The notes: generated by a model not told the origin, from the sequence alone. Counted from the first letter of the stretch, positions 8,016 to 18,135 are shown. The stretch: 64,000 nt of DNA from Nostoc sp. UHCC 0870 (GCF_022063185.1 NZ_CP091913.1:1860001-1924000), one strand, 5' to 3'. A program made the numbers and translations.

Positions 8016-8380
8016 ATGACACTTGATTTCAGTCGCCGTCAATTTGTCTTGTATGGTTCAGTTACCTTTGCTACTATTCACTGTTGAAAGCTTGCAGCCA
8101 GCGAACGAAAACCCCAAGAATCAAGAGTGGCAACGGAGAGTTTAAAATAGCGATCGCACAGATGTGGGGGCGACATCTGCGATACATTCACGGTTGTTAA
8201 GAGAACGCGTAGGCACAGCCCGCCGCAGGCATCGCGGCGCGGCAATTGTGTATATTTATACTTATTTAGAACTAGTCATGGCAATGAGCGATCGCATTGC
8301 GGTAATGTACAATTGTGGCGATTTTGAACGCACAAACCGCCACAATTGAGGCGATTGGTTTGTTGATGGGCGAGGGCTAG
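8016..8380 (+). pseudogene. Relic of BMP-family ABC transporter genes (binding protein start fused to ATPase end)
   Basis: The 5' part encodes MTLDFSRRQFVLYGSVTFAT (8016-8075), a twin-arginine leader; after a frameshift it continues LLKACSQRTKTPRIKSG then GEFKIAIA, i.e. a lipobox cysteine followed by the first strand of BMP-type substrate-binding lipoproteins. After a GC-rich repeat (8196-8242) the sequence reads TYLELVMAMSDRIAVMY and, in another frame, AQTATIEAIGLLMGEG ending in TAG at 8378-8380: the end of an ABC ATPase of the sugar/nucleoside (BMP-associated) type. Together they look like the two ends of a deleted transporter operon. The recognition rests on short motifs. Confidence 0.6.
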
Positions 8381-8600
8381 TACGTTACGCGGAAGTCAAA
8401 AGTCATTTGTCTCAGCAGATATATTTATAAGTAGATATGGGGTTATATTTCTTTATATGAGTTTAAGCAAAATGCTTTTTGCCAATATTTAGGTTGAGCT
8501 AAAAGTAGCGGATATTGTATGAAAATAATCAGTTTGGGTATCCTGAACACTAAGGAACAGCAATTGTTGAACAACAATACAGAGAGGATATGAGGAAGTA

Positions 8601-9755
8601 ATGCTAAAAGCAGTAGTTGGACACAGTAACGATCCAGATACTGATGTGGTGATCACGGAAGTATTGGAGCAATGCCTGACTGGACTAGCTGGCATGAAAC
8701 CTCAGTCCGGGATTTTGCTAGCCGGCCTAGATTTTGATCATGCTGAAATCTTAGGGTGTATTCATCAGACCTTCCCAGGCATTCAATTAATTGGTGGGAC
8801 AACCGACGGTGAAATGTCCTCAGTTTTAGAGTTTCAGCAAGACTCTCTCATCTTAATTCTATTTTGTTCTGATGAAATAGAATTTCATGCGGCAGTTGGT
8901 CGTCATGTCTCCTCCGATCCTATAGCGATCGCCCGAAAAACTGTCCAAACTGCCCAAGCACAGACTCAGTGTCCAACCGCTCTGTGCATTACCACTCCCG
9001 AAAGTCTGACCACTAGTGGACTCTCAATCCTGCAAGGGTTACAGCAAGCCTTGGGTGCAGAAGTCCCCATTGTCGGTGGCACAACCTGTGACCAATGGCA
9101 ATTTAAGCAAACCTACCAATTTTTTGGACAAGAAATCCTCAGTGATGCCCTCCCCATCCTGTTACTCTCAGGTCATGTACTTTGGGGACATGGAGTATCA
9201 AGTGGCTGGACACCAGTTGGCAAAAAAGGAACGGCCACGAAAGTCGCGGGTAATGTGCTTTATGAAGTCGATGGACAACCTGCCTTGGAGTTCTATCGAG
9301 ATTATTTAGGCGACATTCGCCCCTCTCCAGCCTATCGATTAGCAGTCTTTGAACCCAACCGAGATAGTTGGTACATGAGAACCTCCAATGGAGACTACGA
9401 CCAAACCTCTGGCAGCATTACCTTTTTTGCAGATATTCCGCTCCACTCGGAAGTTCAAGTTGTACGATCTAACCGAGATGAAATGGTGAATTCGGCTCGC
9501 CTCTCCATGCAGCAAGCGATTGAACATTATCCTGGAACACAGCCAACCGTAGCGTTATTCTTCTCCTGCACGGGGCGAATGCACGTACTAGGAACTAGAA
9601 CCAAGGAAGAGTATCAAGTATTGCAACCGGAAATACCTGCTGGGACAACTTGTGCTGGTTTTTATACTTATGGTGAAATTGCACCATTGCGCCCAAATGG
9701 TGCAGCGCAATTTCACAATGAAACTTTTGTAACTCTGCTGTTGGGAGTGGAGTAA
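8601..9755 (+). CDS. FIST domain sensor protein
   Basis: A 384-residue soluble protein with FIST_N (about 25-210; SGILLAGLDFDHAEILGCIHQTFPGIQLIGGTTDGEMSS, and VPIVGGTTCDQW) and FIST_C (about 220-360; YEVDGQPALEFYRDYLGD, SCTGRMHVLGTRTKEEY). FIST modules are proposed to bind small ligands such as amino acids and are normally coupled to signal transduction proteins. Here the stop codon is six bases before the ATG of a histidine kinase that lacks its own sensor domain, so the FIST protein is probably the separate input subunit. GAGG precedes the ATG at 8601 (agaggatatgaggaagtaATG). The gene stays at higher GC than the flanking intergenic DNA. Confidence 0.92.
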   Translation: MLKAVVGHSNDPDTDVVITEVLEQCLTGLAGMKPQSGILLAGLDFDHAEILGCIHQTFPGIQLIGGTTDGEMSSVLEFQQDSLILILFCSDEIEFHAAVGRHVSSDPIAIARKTVQTAQAQTQCPTALCITTPESLTTSGLSILQGLQQALGAEVPIVGGTTCDQWQFKQTYQFFGQEILSDALPILLLSGHVLWGHGVSSGWTPVGKKGTATKVAGNVLYEVDGQPALEFYRDYLGDIRPSPAYRLAVFEPNRDSWYMRTSNGDYDQTSGSITFFADIPLHSEVQVVRSNRDEMVNSARLSMQQAIEHYPGTQPTVALFFSCTGRMHVLGTRTKEEYQVLQPEIPAGTTCAGFYTYGEIAPLRPNGAAQFHNETFVTLLLGVE

Positions 9756-9761
9756 TCGAGC

Positions 9762-10832
9762 ATGGATAATCCTTCTTGTGAGCAACTGCAACAACGGGTG
9801 AAAGACTTAGAAAAGCACAATCGTCTGTTGCAGAAAAAATTGGAGCGATCGGAATCCAACCGAGTGGAATTAGAAAACTCCTATGAAATCCAATCAAAGT
9901 TAGTCAACAGAGTCATTCAAGGGTTAGAAAAATCGCGAGCAGAAGCTGAAACCCGTAGCCAGGAGCTACAGGAAGCATTCAATAATCTGCAAATGATACA
10001 AGCAAAACTGGTGGAATCTGAAAAGATGTCGGCCTTAGGAGTTTTGGTAGCAGGCATTGCACATGAAATTAATAACCCCATTAACTTTATTCATGGCAAT
10101 ATTGATTATGCTTGTAGCTATGTGCAGAGTTTGATAGATGTGCTTAATCTCTATCATGAGATATACCCTGAGCCAGATGATAGGATTCAATACCTGATTA
10201 AAGAATTGGAACTTGACTTTGTTGTTAAGGATTTGTTCCAGCTTTTGAATTCAATGAAGACGGGGAGCGATCGCATCAGTAATATTGTCTTAGGATTACG
10301 CACTTTCTCGCGGTTGGACGAAGCAGAATACAAAAAAGCAAATTTGCACGATGGCTTAGATAGTACGTTGATGATCCTGCAACATCGGTTAAAGGCTAAA
10401 GATGATTTTCCCGGCATTACTGTAATTAAGCACTATGGGCAGTTGCCCCAAGTCCCTTGTTTTGCAGGGCAATTGAATCAGGTGTTTATGAATATTTTGG
10501 CTAATGCGATCGATGCAATAGAAGAACTTTATTCCCAACAAACACCACATGAAAATCAACATAACTCTGGTTGTATAACAATTAGTACATCTATCATTGA
10601 TTCACAATGGGCAAAAATAGCGATCGCTGATAATGGGTTGGGTATGCCTGAACAGGTTCGGCAGAAGATATTTAATCCGTTCTTCACAACAAAACCTGTT
10701 GGTAAAGGCACAGGCATGGGCATGGCGATCAGTTATCAAATTATCATTGAGAAACACCGGGGTAGGTTGGATTGTTTCTCTAAAATGGCAAAAGGTACAG
10801 AGTTTATTATTCAAATTCCTCTTAAACAGTGA
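9762..10832 (+). CDS. Soluble sensor histidine kinase
   Basis: A 356-residue kinase. Residues 1-90 are a continuous coiled coil ([19 protein letters not shown] onwards) with no PAS, GAF or membrane segment. The dimerisation/phosphoacceptor motif is [15 protein letters not shown] with His at about 101. The HATPase domain has N-box [18 protein letters not shown]1 [11 protein letters not shown]-box NPFFTTKP and G2 [11 protein letters not shown]. It is co-transcribed with the FIST gene (six-base gap), which likely provides the sensory input. No response regulator gene is adjacent, so the cognate regulator must be encoded elsewhere. The gene is convergent with alaS. Confidence 0.93.
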   Translation: MDNPSCEQLQQRVKDLEKHNRLLQKKLERSESNRVELENSYEIQSKLVNRVIQGLEKSRAEAETRSQELQEAFNNLQMIQAKLVESEKMSALGVLVAGIAHEINNPINFIHGNIDYACSYVQSLIDVLNLYHEIYPEPDDRIQYLIKELELDFVVKDLFQLLNSMKTGSDRISNIVLGLRTFSRLDEAEYKKANLHDGLDSTLMILQHRLKAKDDFPGITVIKHYGQLPQVPCFAGQLNQVFMNILANAIDAIEELYSQQTPHENQHNSGCITISTSIIDSQWAKIAIADNGLGMPEQVRQKIFNPFFTTKPVGKGTGMGMAISYQIIIEKHRGRLDCFSKMAKGTEFIIQIPLKQ

Positions 10833-10941
10833 ATCTGCAATACAACATGGTTTTGTTTCATCCCAAAAATAAGCGATGGGTTAGGCTTATCCCTAACCCA
10901 TCCTAAAAATTCTTACAGATTTTCTTGACTACTCAGAAAAA

Positions 10942-13584
10942 CTAACCCAACGCAGACCTTAAATCACTCTGCGCCTGTTCCAATGCTGCTGGTAACTTAC
11001 TTGCGTCGCGTCCGCCGGCTTGCGCGAGGTTTGGTCTACCACCGCCGCCACCGCCGCAGATTTTCGCCACAGCACCAACAAATTTACCCGCCTGTAAGCC
11101 TTTCTTGTTCACTTCTGGACTAAAGGCTGCAACTAAGCTGACTTTCCCCGCTTCGGGAACAGAACCTAACACCACTGCACCGTTACCGATTTTTTGCAGT
11201 AAGCGTTCGGCTGCGGTTTTCAATGATTCGGGGTCAACGCCTTCTAACTCGGCGACGATGATTTTATGGTCGCCTAAAGTTGTCGCTGTTTGGAGCAAGC
11301 TGTCTGATTTAGCGATCGCTAATTGTCCTTTCAGCGTTTCTAGTTGCTTCTCAGCGTTTCTCAGTTCCGTTTGTAAAGTAGTGATTCTGTCTGGTAGTTC
11401 TTCGGGTTTGACTTTAAAGCGATCGCTTAAATCTTTAACTACTTTATCCCGTACATTCAAGTAATCTAGGATAGCTGGGCCGGAAACACCTTCAATCCGT
11501 CGTACTCCAGAAGCCACGCCAGCTTCAGTAATAATCTTGAATACGCCAATCTCCGCAGTATTACTGACGTGCGTACCTCCACATAATTCCATCGACACAC
11601 CAGAAAAATCGATGACGCGGACTTCATCACCGTATTTTTCCCCAAACATAGCTACAGCACCTCTAGCTTTAGCTTCAGCTAAGGGTAATACTTCGATTTT
11701 GGCGGCGTGGGCTTCAGCAATCCAGGTGTTAATCTGTTCTTCAACTTGTTGGATTTCCTCTGGAGTTAAACCACGGGGACAGTTGAAGTCAAAGCGCAAT
11801 CTGTCGAAGGAAACTAAAGAACCGGCTTGAGATATCCCCTCATCCACAAATTTCTTTAACGCTGCTTGGAGGAGGTGAGTTGCTGTATGGTTAGCTTGGG
11901 CGCGACGACGACAAGCGCGATCAATTTGGGCGGTGACGCTATCGCCTACGCGCAGTGTACCGCGTTCGATGCGTCCAAAGTGGACAAAGAAATCGGATTC
12001 TTTCTTCACATCTTCCACACGTACAACCACGCCGTCGCCGGAAATATAACCGCGATCGCCGATTTGTCCCCCTGATTCAGCATAGAATGGCGTTTGGTTG
12101 AGGACAATCTGCACGTCTGTTCCAGCTTCGGCTTCTTCTTGGGAAACTCCACCTACTAATAAAACTTCGACTTTCGCCGTTGCTGCTGGTTGCTCATATC
12201 CTATAAACTCGGTGGCGTGGATGTGTTCAGCGAGTTTGTCGAGAGAACCTTGCACTGTTAAGTCGATGGTTTCGTGGGCGGCTTTGGCGCGTTCAACTTG
12301 CTTTTGCATCTCGACATTAAAGCCAGCTTCATCAACAGTGAGGTGGTTTTCCTCAGCGACTTCTTGAGTGAGTTCTAGGGGGAAACCGTAGGTATCATAA
12401 AGGGTGAAAGCACTTTCACCACTAATTTGGGTTTGTCCTTGCTGTTTCACCTGTTGGATAATTTCTTCTAGGAGTTTCTCACCTCTATCTAAAGTTTTGA
12501 GGAAATTGGCTTCTTCCCGTTGCAGTTCCGCTTTGATTCCTGCTTCCCGTTGGCGGACATTGGGGTATGCTGATTCAGAAAGAGCGATCGCAGTTTCAGC
12601 GACTTGGTTAATAAATTCCCCAGTAATACCAATTAATCGCCCATGACGCACCACCCGCCGAATTAATCGCCGCAATATATAACCCCTCCCCACATTGGAG
12701 GCGCGGATTTCATCAGCAATCATGTGGACAACGGAACGGACATGATCCCCAATGACTTTTAGGGAAACTTTGGTGTTCTCATCGCTGTTGTGGTAATCAA
12801 TCCCCGCGATTTTGGCGGCTGTTTCGATAATCGGGAAAATTAAGTCTGTTTCATAATTATTCGGCACTTTTTGGAGAATTTGCGCCATTCTCTCCAAACC
12901 CATACCAGTATCGATGTTTTTATTTTGCAGAGGTGTTAAGTTACCCTCTGTATCCCGGTTGTATTGCATGAATACCAAGTTATAAAACTCGATAAACCGG
13001 GTGTCATCTTCTAAATCTATATTGTCATCGCCCCGTTCTGGGTGGAAGTCGTAATAAATTTCGGAACAAGGGCCACAGGGGCCAGTGGGGCCGGATACCC
13101 AAAAGTTATCATCTGCACCCATACGCTTAATTCTGGCTTCCGTTACACCAATTTGATCCCGCCAGATAGCAAAGGCTTCGTCATCTTCTTCATAGACGCT
13201 AACTACTAGGCGTTCTTTGGGTAAGCCAAAAACTTCTGTGGAAATTTCCCAACCCCAGGCGATCGCTTGTTCTTTAAAATAGTCACCAAAACTGAAGTTA
13301 CCCAGCATCTCAAAAAATGTATGATGCCGTTTAGTGCGTCCGACATTTTCAATATCATTAGTACGGATGCACTTTTGGGAAGTTGTCGCCCGGTTAAAAT
13401 CTGGTGTGCGCTGCCCCAGGAATATCGGTTTAAATGGTAGCATCCCCGCGATCGTCAACAGCACAGTTGGATCTTCTGGTACAAGGGACGCACTAGGTAA
13501 CGGTTGGTGTCCCCTTTGGGTATAGAAGTTAAGGAATTGAGCGCGGATTTCGTTACCGCCGATGGACTGGGGGTTTGAAGACAT
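10942..13584 (-). CDS. alaS: Alanyl-tRNA synthetase
   Basis: Full-length (~880 residues) class II synthetase charging tRNA-Ala. Visible parts: the catalytic core ([42 protein letters not shown]-like [11 protein letters not shown]), the tRNA-recognition helices, the editing domain ([15 protein letters not shown] and [17 protein letters not shown], which hold the Zn ligands) and the C-terminal C-Ala domain ending [19 protein letters not shown] 13584 ([14 protein letters not shown]) fits better than the ATG five codons upstream, though both are possible. It stands alone, convergent with the kinase gene, with more than 1.2 kb of noncoding DNA upstream. Confidence 0.97.
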   Translation of the reverse strand: MSSNPQSIGGNEIRAQFLNFYTQRGHQPLPSASLVPEDPTVLLTIAGMLPFKPIFLGQRTPDFNRATTSQKCIRTNDIENVGRTKRHHTFFEMLGNFSFGDYFKEQAIAWGWEISTEVFGLPKERLVVSVYEEDDEAFAIWRDQIGVTEARIKRMGADDNFWVSGPTGPCGPCSEIYYDFHPERGDDNIDLEDDTRFIEFYNLVFMQYNRDTEGNLTPLQNKNIDTGMGLERMAQILQKVPNNYETDLIFPIIETAAKIAGIDYHNSDENTKVSLKVIGDHVRSVVHMIADEIRASNVGRGYILRRLIRRVVRHGRLIGITGEFINQVAETAIALSESAYPNVRQREAGIKAELQREEANFLKTLDRGEKLLEEIIQQVKQQGQTQISGESAFTLYDTYGFPLELTQEVAEENHLTVDEAGFNVEMQKQVERAKAAHETIDLTVQGSLDKLAEHIHATEFIGYEQPAATAKVEVLLVGGVSQEEAEAGTDVQIVLNQTPFYAESGGQIGDRGYISGDGVVVRVEDVKKESDFFVHFGRIERGTLRVGDSVTAQIDRACRRRAQANHTATHLLQAALKKFVDEGISQAGSLVSFDRLRFDFNCPRGLTPEEIQQVEEQINTWIAEAHAAKIEVLPLAEAKARGAVAMFGEKYGDEVRVIDFSGVSMELCGGTHVSNTAEIGVFKIITEAGVASGVRRIEGVSGPAILDYLNVRDKVVKDLSDRFKVKPEELPDRITTLQTELRNAEKQLETLKGQLAIAKSDSLLQTATTLGDHKIIVAELEGVDPESLKTAAERLLQKIGNGAVVLGSVPEAGKVSLVAAFSPEVNKKGLQAGKFVGAVAKICGGGGGGRPNLAQAGGRDASKLPAALEQAQSDLRSALG

Positions 13585-13599
13585 GGGAAGAAATGACAA

Positions 13600-14830
13600 A
13601 CTAATTTTATTTAAAGGTAAAAGCTAGTACCGCCGTGAAGTCAAAAGTCAAAAGTCAAAAGAAATAATGGTTATATCATGTCCGCTTAATGGCTAATGAA
13701 ACCAGATTGAAACTCCCCAGCGATCGCTACTCCTCTTCTCCCCTCCCCGTAAACGGGGAGGGGTTGGGGGTGGGGTTCAACGACTCTTGGAAGCATGACT
13801 AAGTTATCCGAACCGGGAATAGAGGTGCTTAGGCTAGTATTTTTACTCAGAACGCTGCTCACGCACCCCTCTGCTAACACTCACAACTCAGCACTTTATC
13901 TATTTTTGCATTTTGTTTCCCTTGTCTGCCACAAATTTGCACCGCTTCAGCACTTCCATCTCTGCGCGATTTCAGTAATCTATCTTGGAACAGATGCAGG
14001 ATCAAGACATAATTCTTCAATTTCTAATTGATCTATGGCTTTAGTTAATGGCGTGAGAAAATTCAGTATAGGCGAGTTTACTGAAATCATTTTCTTTAAA
14101 AATATAAATTTTCATTATTTGCAATACATGAACAATTAAACATACTTTAAATAACTTGCAGTTTGCGAATGTAATCATTATATTTACTGATGCCTAGCTA
14201 GCTTTAATAAATAATTTATTTAATGGGCTTTTAAACTGTGTACAATCACTATTTCTATTCGTATTTTTGAATGAGTTTTATTAAAATTTTACATTTAAAA
14301 AAGTATCTAAAATTACAATTTTGTTTTGGTATTTTTTAGGTATTTTCCAGGAAAAAAACATAAAATTAAGCATAAACACTTAGAAGTTTTATGTATACCA
14401 CAAGATTAAAGAGATACCTTTTTAGTTATTATTACTGATGCTTTAGATTAAGGTTACTATGATATTAAAGGTAAGTTAAATTTGGGTTTATTGGAAACTT
14501 AAATTATAACTTTATGGGTATTTTAAATTCAGTGAAATTATCATAACCTCATAAATACATAATTAATATGATTTCTTGGGAGAATATTCAGTATTTTTAC
14601 TGTTTTAAAAATAAACAAGGAAGTTTTATCTAATCAGAATATGTGGGAATAGCCCAGGTTTTTATATGTTTTATTAAATGTATTAAGAGGATATTAAATT
14701 TTTAAGCTTTTACTTATTTAGAAGTAAAACTGTATAGATAAATACAAATATTTTTGGAGAATAATAAATATATAAGGTCTTGGAAAAATAAAGTTGAATA
14801 TTAGCAAGAATAAAGGCAAAAAGCACACCA
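13600..14830. other. Long AT-rich intergenic region with STRR and palindromic repeats
   Basis: About 1.2 kb between alaS (leftward) and the GGDEF gene (rightward). It begins with GTCAAAA heptamers (13636-13660), then a GC-rich palindrome CCCTCCCCGTAAACGGGGAGGG (13741-13764 region). From about 13900 onward it is very AT-rich and I find no convincing gene: short open frames there lack coding character. A perfect NtcA-type palindrome lies at 14731-14746, 85 bases before the GGDEF start. Confidence 0.6.
14731..14746 (+). promoter_or_regulatory. NtcA-type operator candidate (TGTA-N8-TACA)
   Basis: TGTATAGATAAATACA is a perfect TGTA-N8-TACA palindrome, the consensus for the cyanobacterial nitrogen regulator NtcA (GTA-N8-TAC). 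About 20 bases downstream are AT-rich hexamers (TAATAA, TAAATAT around 14762-14771) that could serve as the -10 box, which matches the architecture of NtcA-activated promoters where the operator replaces the -35 box. The site faces the GGDEF gene at 14831. Confidence 0.6.
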
Positions 14831-15844
14831 ATGAAAACCAGCATTCTGGTCTTTGGAAGTCATAACTTTCTTGCCACACTTCCCGATCAAATTCATGATG
14901 CCAACACTTTTAATTTAAAAGTGATTAGTGATTTTAATCAGGCGGTGTCGCACATCCAAAATGTGCAGCCCGATATCATATTTGTGCAGACAAGTTGGAA
15001 GGGTAGCATAAAAATTTGTAGCTGGTTAAAAGAACAAAACCAGCTATCCTGGATACATTGTATTTTGATAGAGGATCGTCCTCAGCAGCTAGTCAAGAAA
15101 AGTCAACGCGGTTGGGAATGGGAGTTTGAGATGACTGCTAACGCACTAAATCAAGGTGCAGATGCTTATATTTGGTTATTAACTGAAGAAACAAACGATC
15201 GCCTAACAACTGCAACTAAAAGCTTAATTCTTAGTCAATTAACAGTTGGTGTGCGAAAAGTCCAAAAGTACCGCGATCTGATGAATACAAATGATATTCT
15301 CTCAGCGATCGCCTTAGCAGATTCACTAACAGATTTAAACAATCGTCGTGCTTTAGAATGGGATTTACCCAGACAAATCAACAAAGCCCGCACTCAAGAT
15401 ATTTCCTTGAGCTTAATTATTATAGATGTAGACTTCTTTAAAAAAGTTAACGATCAACATGGGCATTTAGTTGGCGATCGCCTTTTGCAATTGCTGTGTA
15501 GCCGTCTCCGTCACAATCTACGTAGTCAGGATATAGCATTCCGTTACGGTGGTGAGGAGTTTGTAGTGCTTTTACCTCATACAAATGGTGACGAAGCAAT
15601 GACAGTAGCTGAACGTCTCAATCGTATAGTTAGAGAACAACCCTTTGCTATCAACAGTAACTTACATCTGCATATCACCATTAGTTTAGGTGTAGCTTGT
15701 TTCCAACCTGATGATGATGAAAAAGGAATGAACTTATTACATCGTGCTGATCAGTGTCTCTTGGCGGCTAAAGCAGCTGGACGAAACCAAGTCATTGGCT
15801 GGGAACAATACTCCCAAGTCTCCAACCTGGAAGCAGTTTCATAG
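14831..15844 (+). CDS. Diguanylate cyclase with degenerate receiver-like N-terminus
   Basis: A 337-residue protein. Residues 1-125 look like a receiver fold (ILVFGSHNF, VQPDIIFVQTSW) but without a clear set of acidic residues and phosphoacceptor Asp, so it may be a pseudo-receiver. A short linker leads to a GGDEF domain (about 160-325) with LTDLNNRRALEWDL, the active-site RYGGEEF (about 238-244) and, five residues before it, RSQD, an inhibitory I-site for c-di-GMP. The enzyme should make c-di-GMP and be product-inhibited. A perfect NtcA-type box upstream suggests nitrogen control. It stands alone and is followed by STRR tracts. Confidence 0.88.
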   Translation: MKTSILVFGSHNFLATLPDQIHDANTFNLKVISDFNQAVSHIQNVQPDIIFVQTSWKGSIKICSWLKEQNQLSWIHCILIEDRPQQLVKKSQRGWEWEFEMTANALNQGADAYIWLLTEETNDRLTTATKSLILSQLTVGVRKVQKYRDLMNTNDILSAIALADSLTDLNNRRALEWDLPRQINKARTQDISLSLIIIDVDFFKKVNDQHGHLVGDRLLQLLCSRLRHNLRSQDIAFRYGGEEFVVLLPHTNGDEAMTVAERLNRIVREQPFAINSNLHLHITISLGVACFQPDDDEKGMNLLHRADQCLLAAKAAGRNQVIGWEQYSQVSNLEAVS

Positions 15845-15954
15845 GGGTATAGGGGTATAGGGGTATAGGGGGAAAGTGAGGAAGAATTCTAAACCCTTAC
15901 ACCCTTACACCCTTACACCCTTACACCCTTACACCCTTACACCCTTACACCCCT
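15843..15954. repeat. Two STRR tracts between convergent genes
   Basis: A GGGGTATA-type tract (15845-15871, 8-base unit repeated three to four times) and a CCCTTACA octamer array (15895-15951, about seven copies) fill the gap between two convergent genes. The octamer array abuts, and supplies the context of, the stop codon of the M41-like protease gene at 15945-15947. Confidence 0.9.
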
Positions 15955-16622
15955 TTCACAATCGCATTTTGGCAATCTGTAACTGTACCGCGTTGTCCCA
16001 TAACTTGGACTAAAGCTTTGTAACTGGACAAATTTTCTTGTAAGAGAGTTTTCGCTTGTAGGGCGTGAAATCTTTGTTTCTGCTGATAGGCTGACGCTGA
16101 AAAACCTAAAATCTTTAAAACACTAGCTAATTTACTCTGATCATCAGCACCACCTTCAGCCCGATCAAAGACTAAGTTTTCAGCTGCAATACCCGCCATC
16201 CAAACAGTGCAGTAACGATCCACCATTTGGGTACTAATTGTACCTTTCTCTAACTGCAAAGCTAATTCTTGGTCATCAAAAGTCACCCCACCTTGGCCAG
16301 ATTGACCTTTTTTCCATGCTTCCCACGCGCTGAGAGTATAACCTGTGACGGGAATCCCCAAAAGGTGGGCGACGAGGAAATGTCCAGCTTCATGGTGAAT
16401 AATGCGATCGCGGTGTTGTGGAGAAAATCGCGCAATCCAATCTAAAACAATCGTCCCCCCCTTACCTTGCAAGCTGAAACTATCAACTGTGGCTATACCC
16501 AAAATAGTGAAAGTAGCGATCGCTGGGATGGTAGGGGATAAGTTAATTAACGGCCCCAACAATGTCGATAGCGTTATCAGAAAAACAGATATAGCAACTA
16601 GATTGAGGGCAGTTTGGCTCAT
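15945..16622 (-). CDS. M41 (FtsH-type) metalloprotease domain protein without AAA module
   Basis: A 225-residue protein with two N-terminal membrane segments (ISVFLITLSTLLGPLI and IPAIATFTILGIATV) followed by an FtsH-like peptidase domain. The zinc motif HEAGH is at 77-81 and the third-ligand region is AEGGADDQSKL. The AAA ATPase domain that normally unfolds FtsH substrates is absent, and the total length is about one third of FtsH. It could work with a complete FtsH or act on unfolded membrane peptides. Both catalytic motifs are intact, so it is unlikely to be an inactive FtsHi-type relic. It is divergent from the DUF4336 gene. Confidence 0.82.
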   Translation of the reverse strand: MSQTALNLVAISVFLITLSTLLGPLINLSPTIPAIATFTILGIATVDSFSLQGKGGTIVLDWIARFSPQHRDRIIHHEAGHFLVAHLLGIPVTGYTLSAWEAWKKGQSGQGGVTFDDQELALQLEKGTISTQMVDRYCTVWMAGIAAENLVFDRAEGGADDQSKLASVLKILGFSASAYQQKQRFHALQAKTLLQENLSSYKALVQVMGQRGTVTDCQNAIVKGV

Positions 16623-16735
16623 ATTCGTAATTCGTAATGAAACGCGATTTTAAGTATTTTGTGCTTAATCTTCCTTAATTATATTGTTAAATGCTCAATG
16701 CTAGAAATGAGAAAGGAGCATGAAATAGTTGAACG

Positions 16736-17941
16736 ATGATGAAAACACGGGTAGAGTCGCAGGGTGAGAATCCTAGAGATTGGTTATGGCCGTTCTGGCC
16801 GGCTTTGCCACTTTATCCCTACGGTAGAAGGCGGACGCTTTGCCGAGAAGTAGTTAAAGACAAAATTTGGACATTTGACCAGTTGCACGGCATCCTCTAC
16901 ACCATAGTCCCCATTCGGATGACTGTGATCAAGCTAGAAGCAGGTGGTTTGTTGGTTTATGCACCTGTGGCAGCAACTCCAGAGTGTGTCAAACTTGTTA
17001 GAGATTTGGTAGCCCAGCACGGAGAAGTTAAGTATATTATTCTGCCAACTAGTTCAGGTTTAGAACATAAAGTCTTTGTTGGCCCCTTTGCTAGATGCTT
17101 TCCCCAAGCCCAGGTATTTGTTGCCCCCCATCAGTGGAGTTTCCCCTTTAATCTGCCTCTGAGTTGGTTAGGGTTTCCGCCAAAGCGCACCCAGGTACTA
17201 CCAGAAGATAGTAGCCAAGTTCCTTTTGCTGATGAGTTGGACTATGCAATTTTAGACATTAACTTAGGACGAGGCTCGTTTGTAGAAGTGGCGATGTTCC
17301 ATAAGCGATCGCGGACTCTACTTGTAACTGATATAGTTTTATCCGTATCAGAAGATCCACCAGACATCAGCCAATTAGACCCCTACCCTTTGCTATTCCA
17401 CGCCAGAGAACACGCACACCAAGTAATTGCAGATAACGCCACCAACCGCCGCCAAGGGTGGCAGCGCATTTGTTTATTTGCCATTTACTTTCGTCCCAGT
17501 GCGCTGCAAATTACTAGACTGGGGGATATGTTACGTGATGCAATGCAAGCACCAGATCACTCACCAAAGGCGTACTTGGGCTTATTTCCATTTCACTGGC
17601 AAGAAAATTGGCAGCAGTCATTTACAGCACTGCGAGGTAATGGCAGACCATTTGTAGCCCCCATTTTACAAACCCTAATTCTTCCCCAAGCACCAACCCA
17701 GGTACTCAACTGGGCGAATCAAGTCGCAAAATGGGACTTTCAGCAAATTATTGCCTGTCATTTTGATGCACCCTTTGCAGCTAGTCCCGATGAATTCCGT
17801 CAAGCATTTGCTTTTTTGGAGAAAAACCCCTCTAACTTCAGTAACCAACCTCTACTAGAAACAGATATGCAATTCATCAAAGAATTAGAAAGCAATCTAG
17901 TGCAGCGAGGTATCGCCACACCAGCTAAAACTCAGGTGTAG
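16736..17941 (+). CDS. DUF4336 domain protein
   Basis: A 401-residue protein of the DUF4336 family, common in cyanobacteria and plants and distantly like metallo-beta-lactamase-fold proteins. Recognisable segments are PLYPYGRRRTLCREV, VWTFDQLHGILYTIVPIRMTVIKL-like region, LVYAPVAATPECVKLV, YIILPTSSGLEHKVFVGPF, and CHFDAPFAASPDEFRQAF near the end. No signal peptide or membrane span is seen. Two adjacent ATGs (16736 and 16739) are possible starts. Function is not established. Downstream lies a MITE-like element within STRR repeats. Confidence 0.85.
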   Translation: MMKTRVESQGENPRDWLWPFWPALPLYPYGRRRTLCREVVKDKIWTFDQLHGILYTIVPIRMTVIKLEAGGLLVYAPVAATPECVKLVRDLVAQHGEVKYIILPTSSGLEHKVFVGPFARCFPQAQVFVAPHQWSFPFNLPLSWLGFPPKRTQVLPEDSSQVPFADELDYAILDINLGRGSFVEVAMFHKRSRTLLVTDIVLSVSEDPPDISQLDPYPLLFHAREHAHQVIADNATNRRQGWQRICLFAIYFRPSALQITRLGDMLRDAMQAPDHSPKAYLGLFPFHWQENWQQSFTALRGNGRPFVAPILQTLILPQAPTQVLNWANQVAKWDFQQIIACHFDAPFAASPDEFRQAFAFLEKNPSNFSNQPLLETDMQFIKELESNLVQRGIATPAKTQV

Positions 17942-18000
17942 AAAATTGGGAAGGGACATTAGACTGACTCTCTCCTCTTTCACCTGTCACCTATCCCCTA

Positions 18001-18135
18001 GGGAACACCAAAAAATAAATTATCCGCAATTGATGGTTGGGTAGGGTGCGTCAGTATGAATAATTTCTGAGTATAGTTAGGTTCTATCGCACTGACGCAC
18101 CCTACAGTTTGGATATTTTTTTATCTGGAAGTCCC
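18001..18135. mobile_element. MITE-like element with internal palindrome
   Basis: Ends are imperfect inverted repeats of about 25 bases (GGGAACACCAAAAAATAAAT at left; the reverse complement of the right end starts GGGACTTCCAGATAAAAAAA). Inside is a long palindrome GTAGGGTGCGTCAG ... CTGACGCACCCTAC (18041-18054 and 18093-18106). The element sits inside an STRR tract (CACCTGTCACC units on both sides) and is flanked by CTA on each side, a possible 3-base target duplication. It encodes no protein. Confidence 0.7.

Noticed and set aside
8164..8349. A single 61-codon gene
   Set aside because: It joins a GC-rich repeat to a piece of a decayed ABC ATPase; treated as part of the pseudogene.
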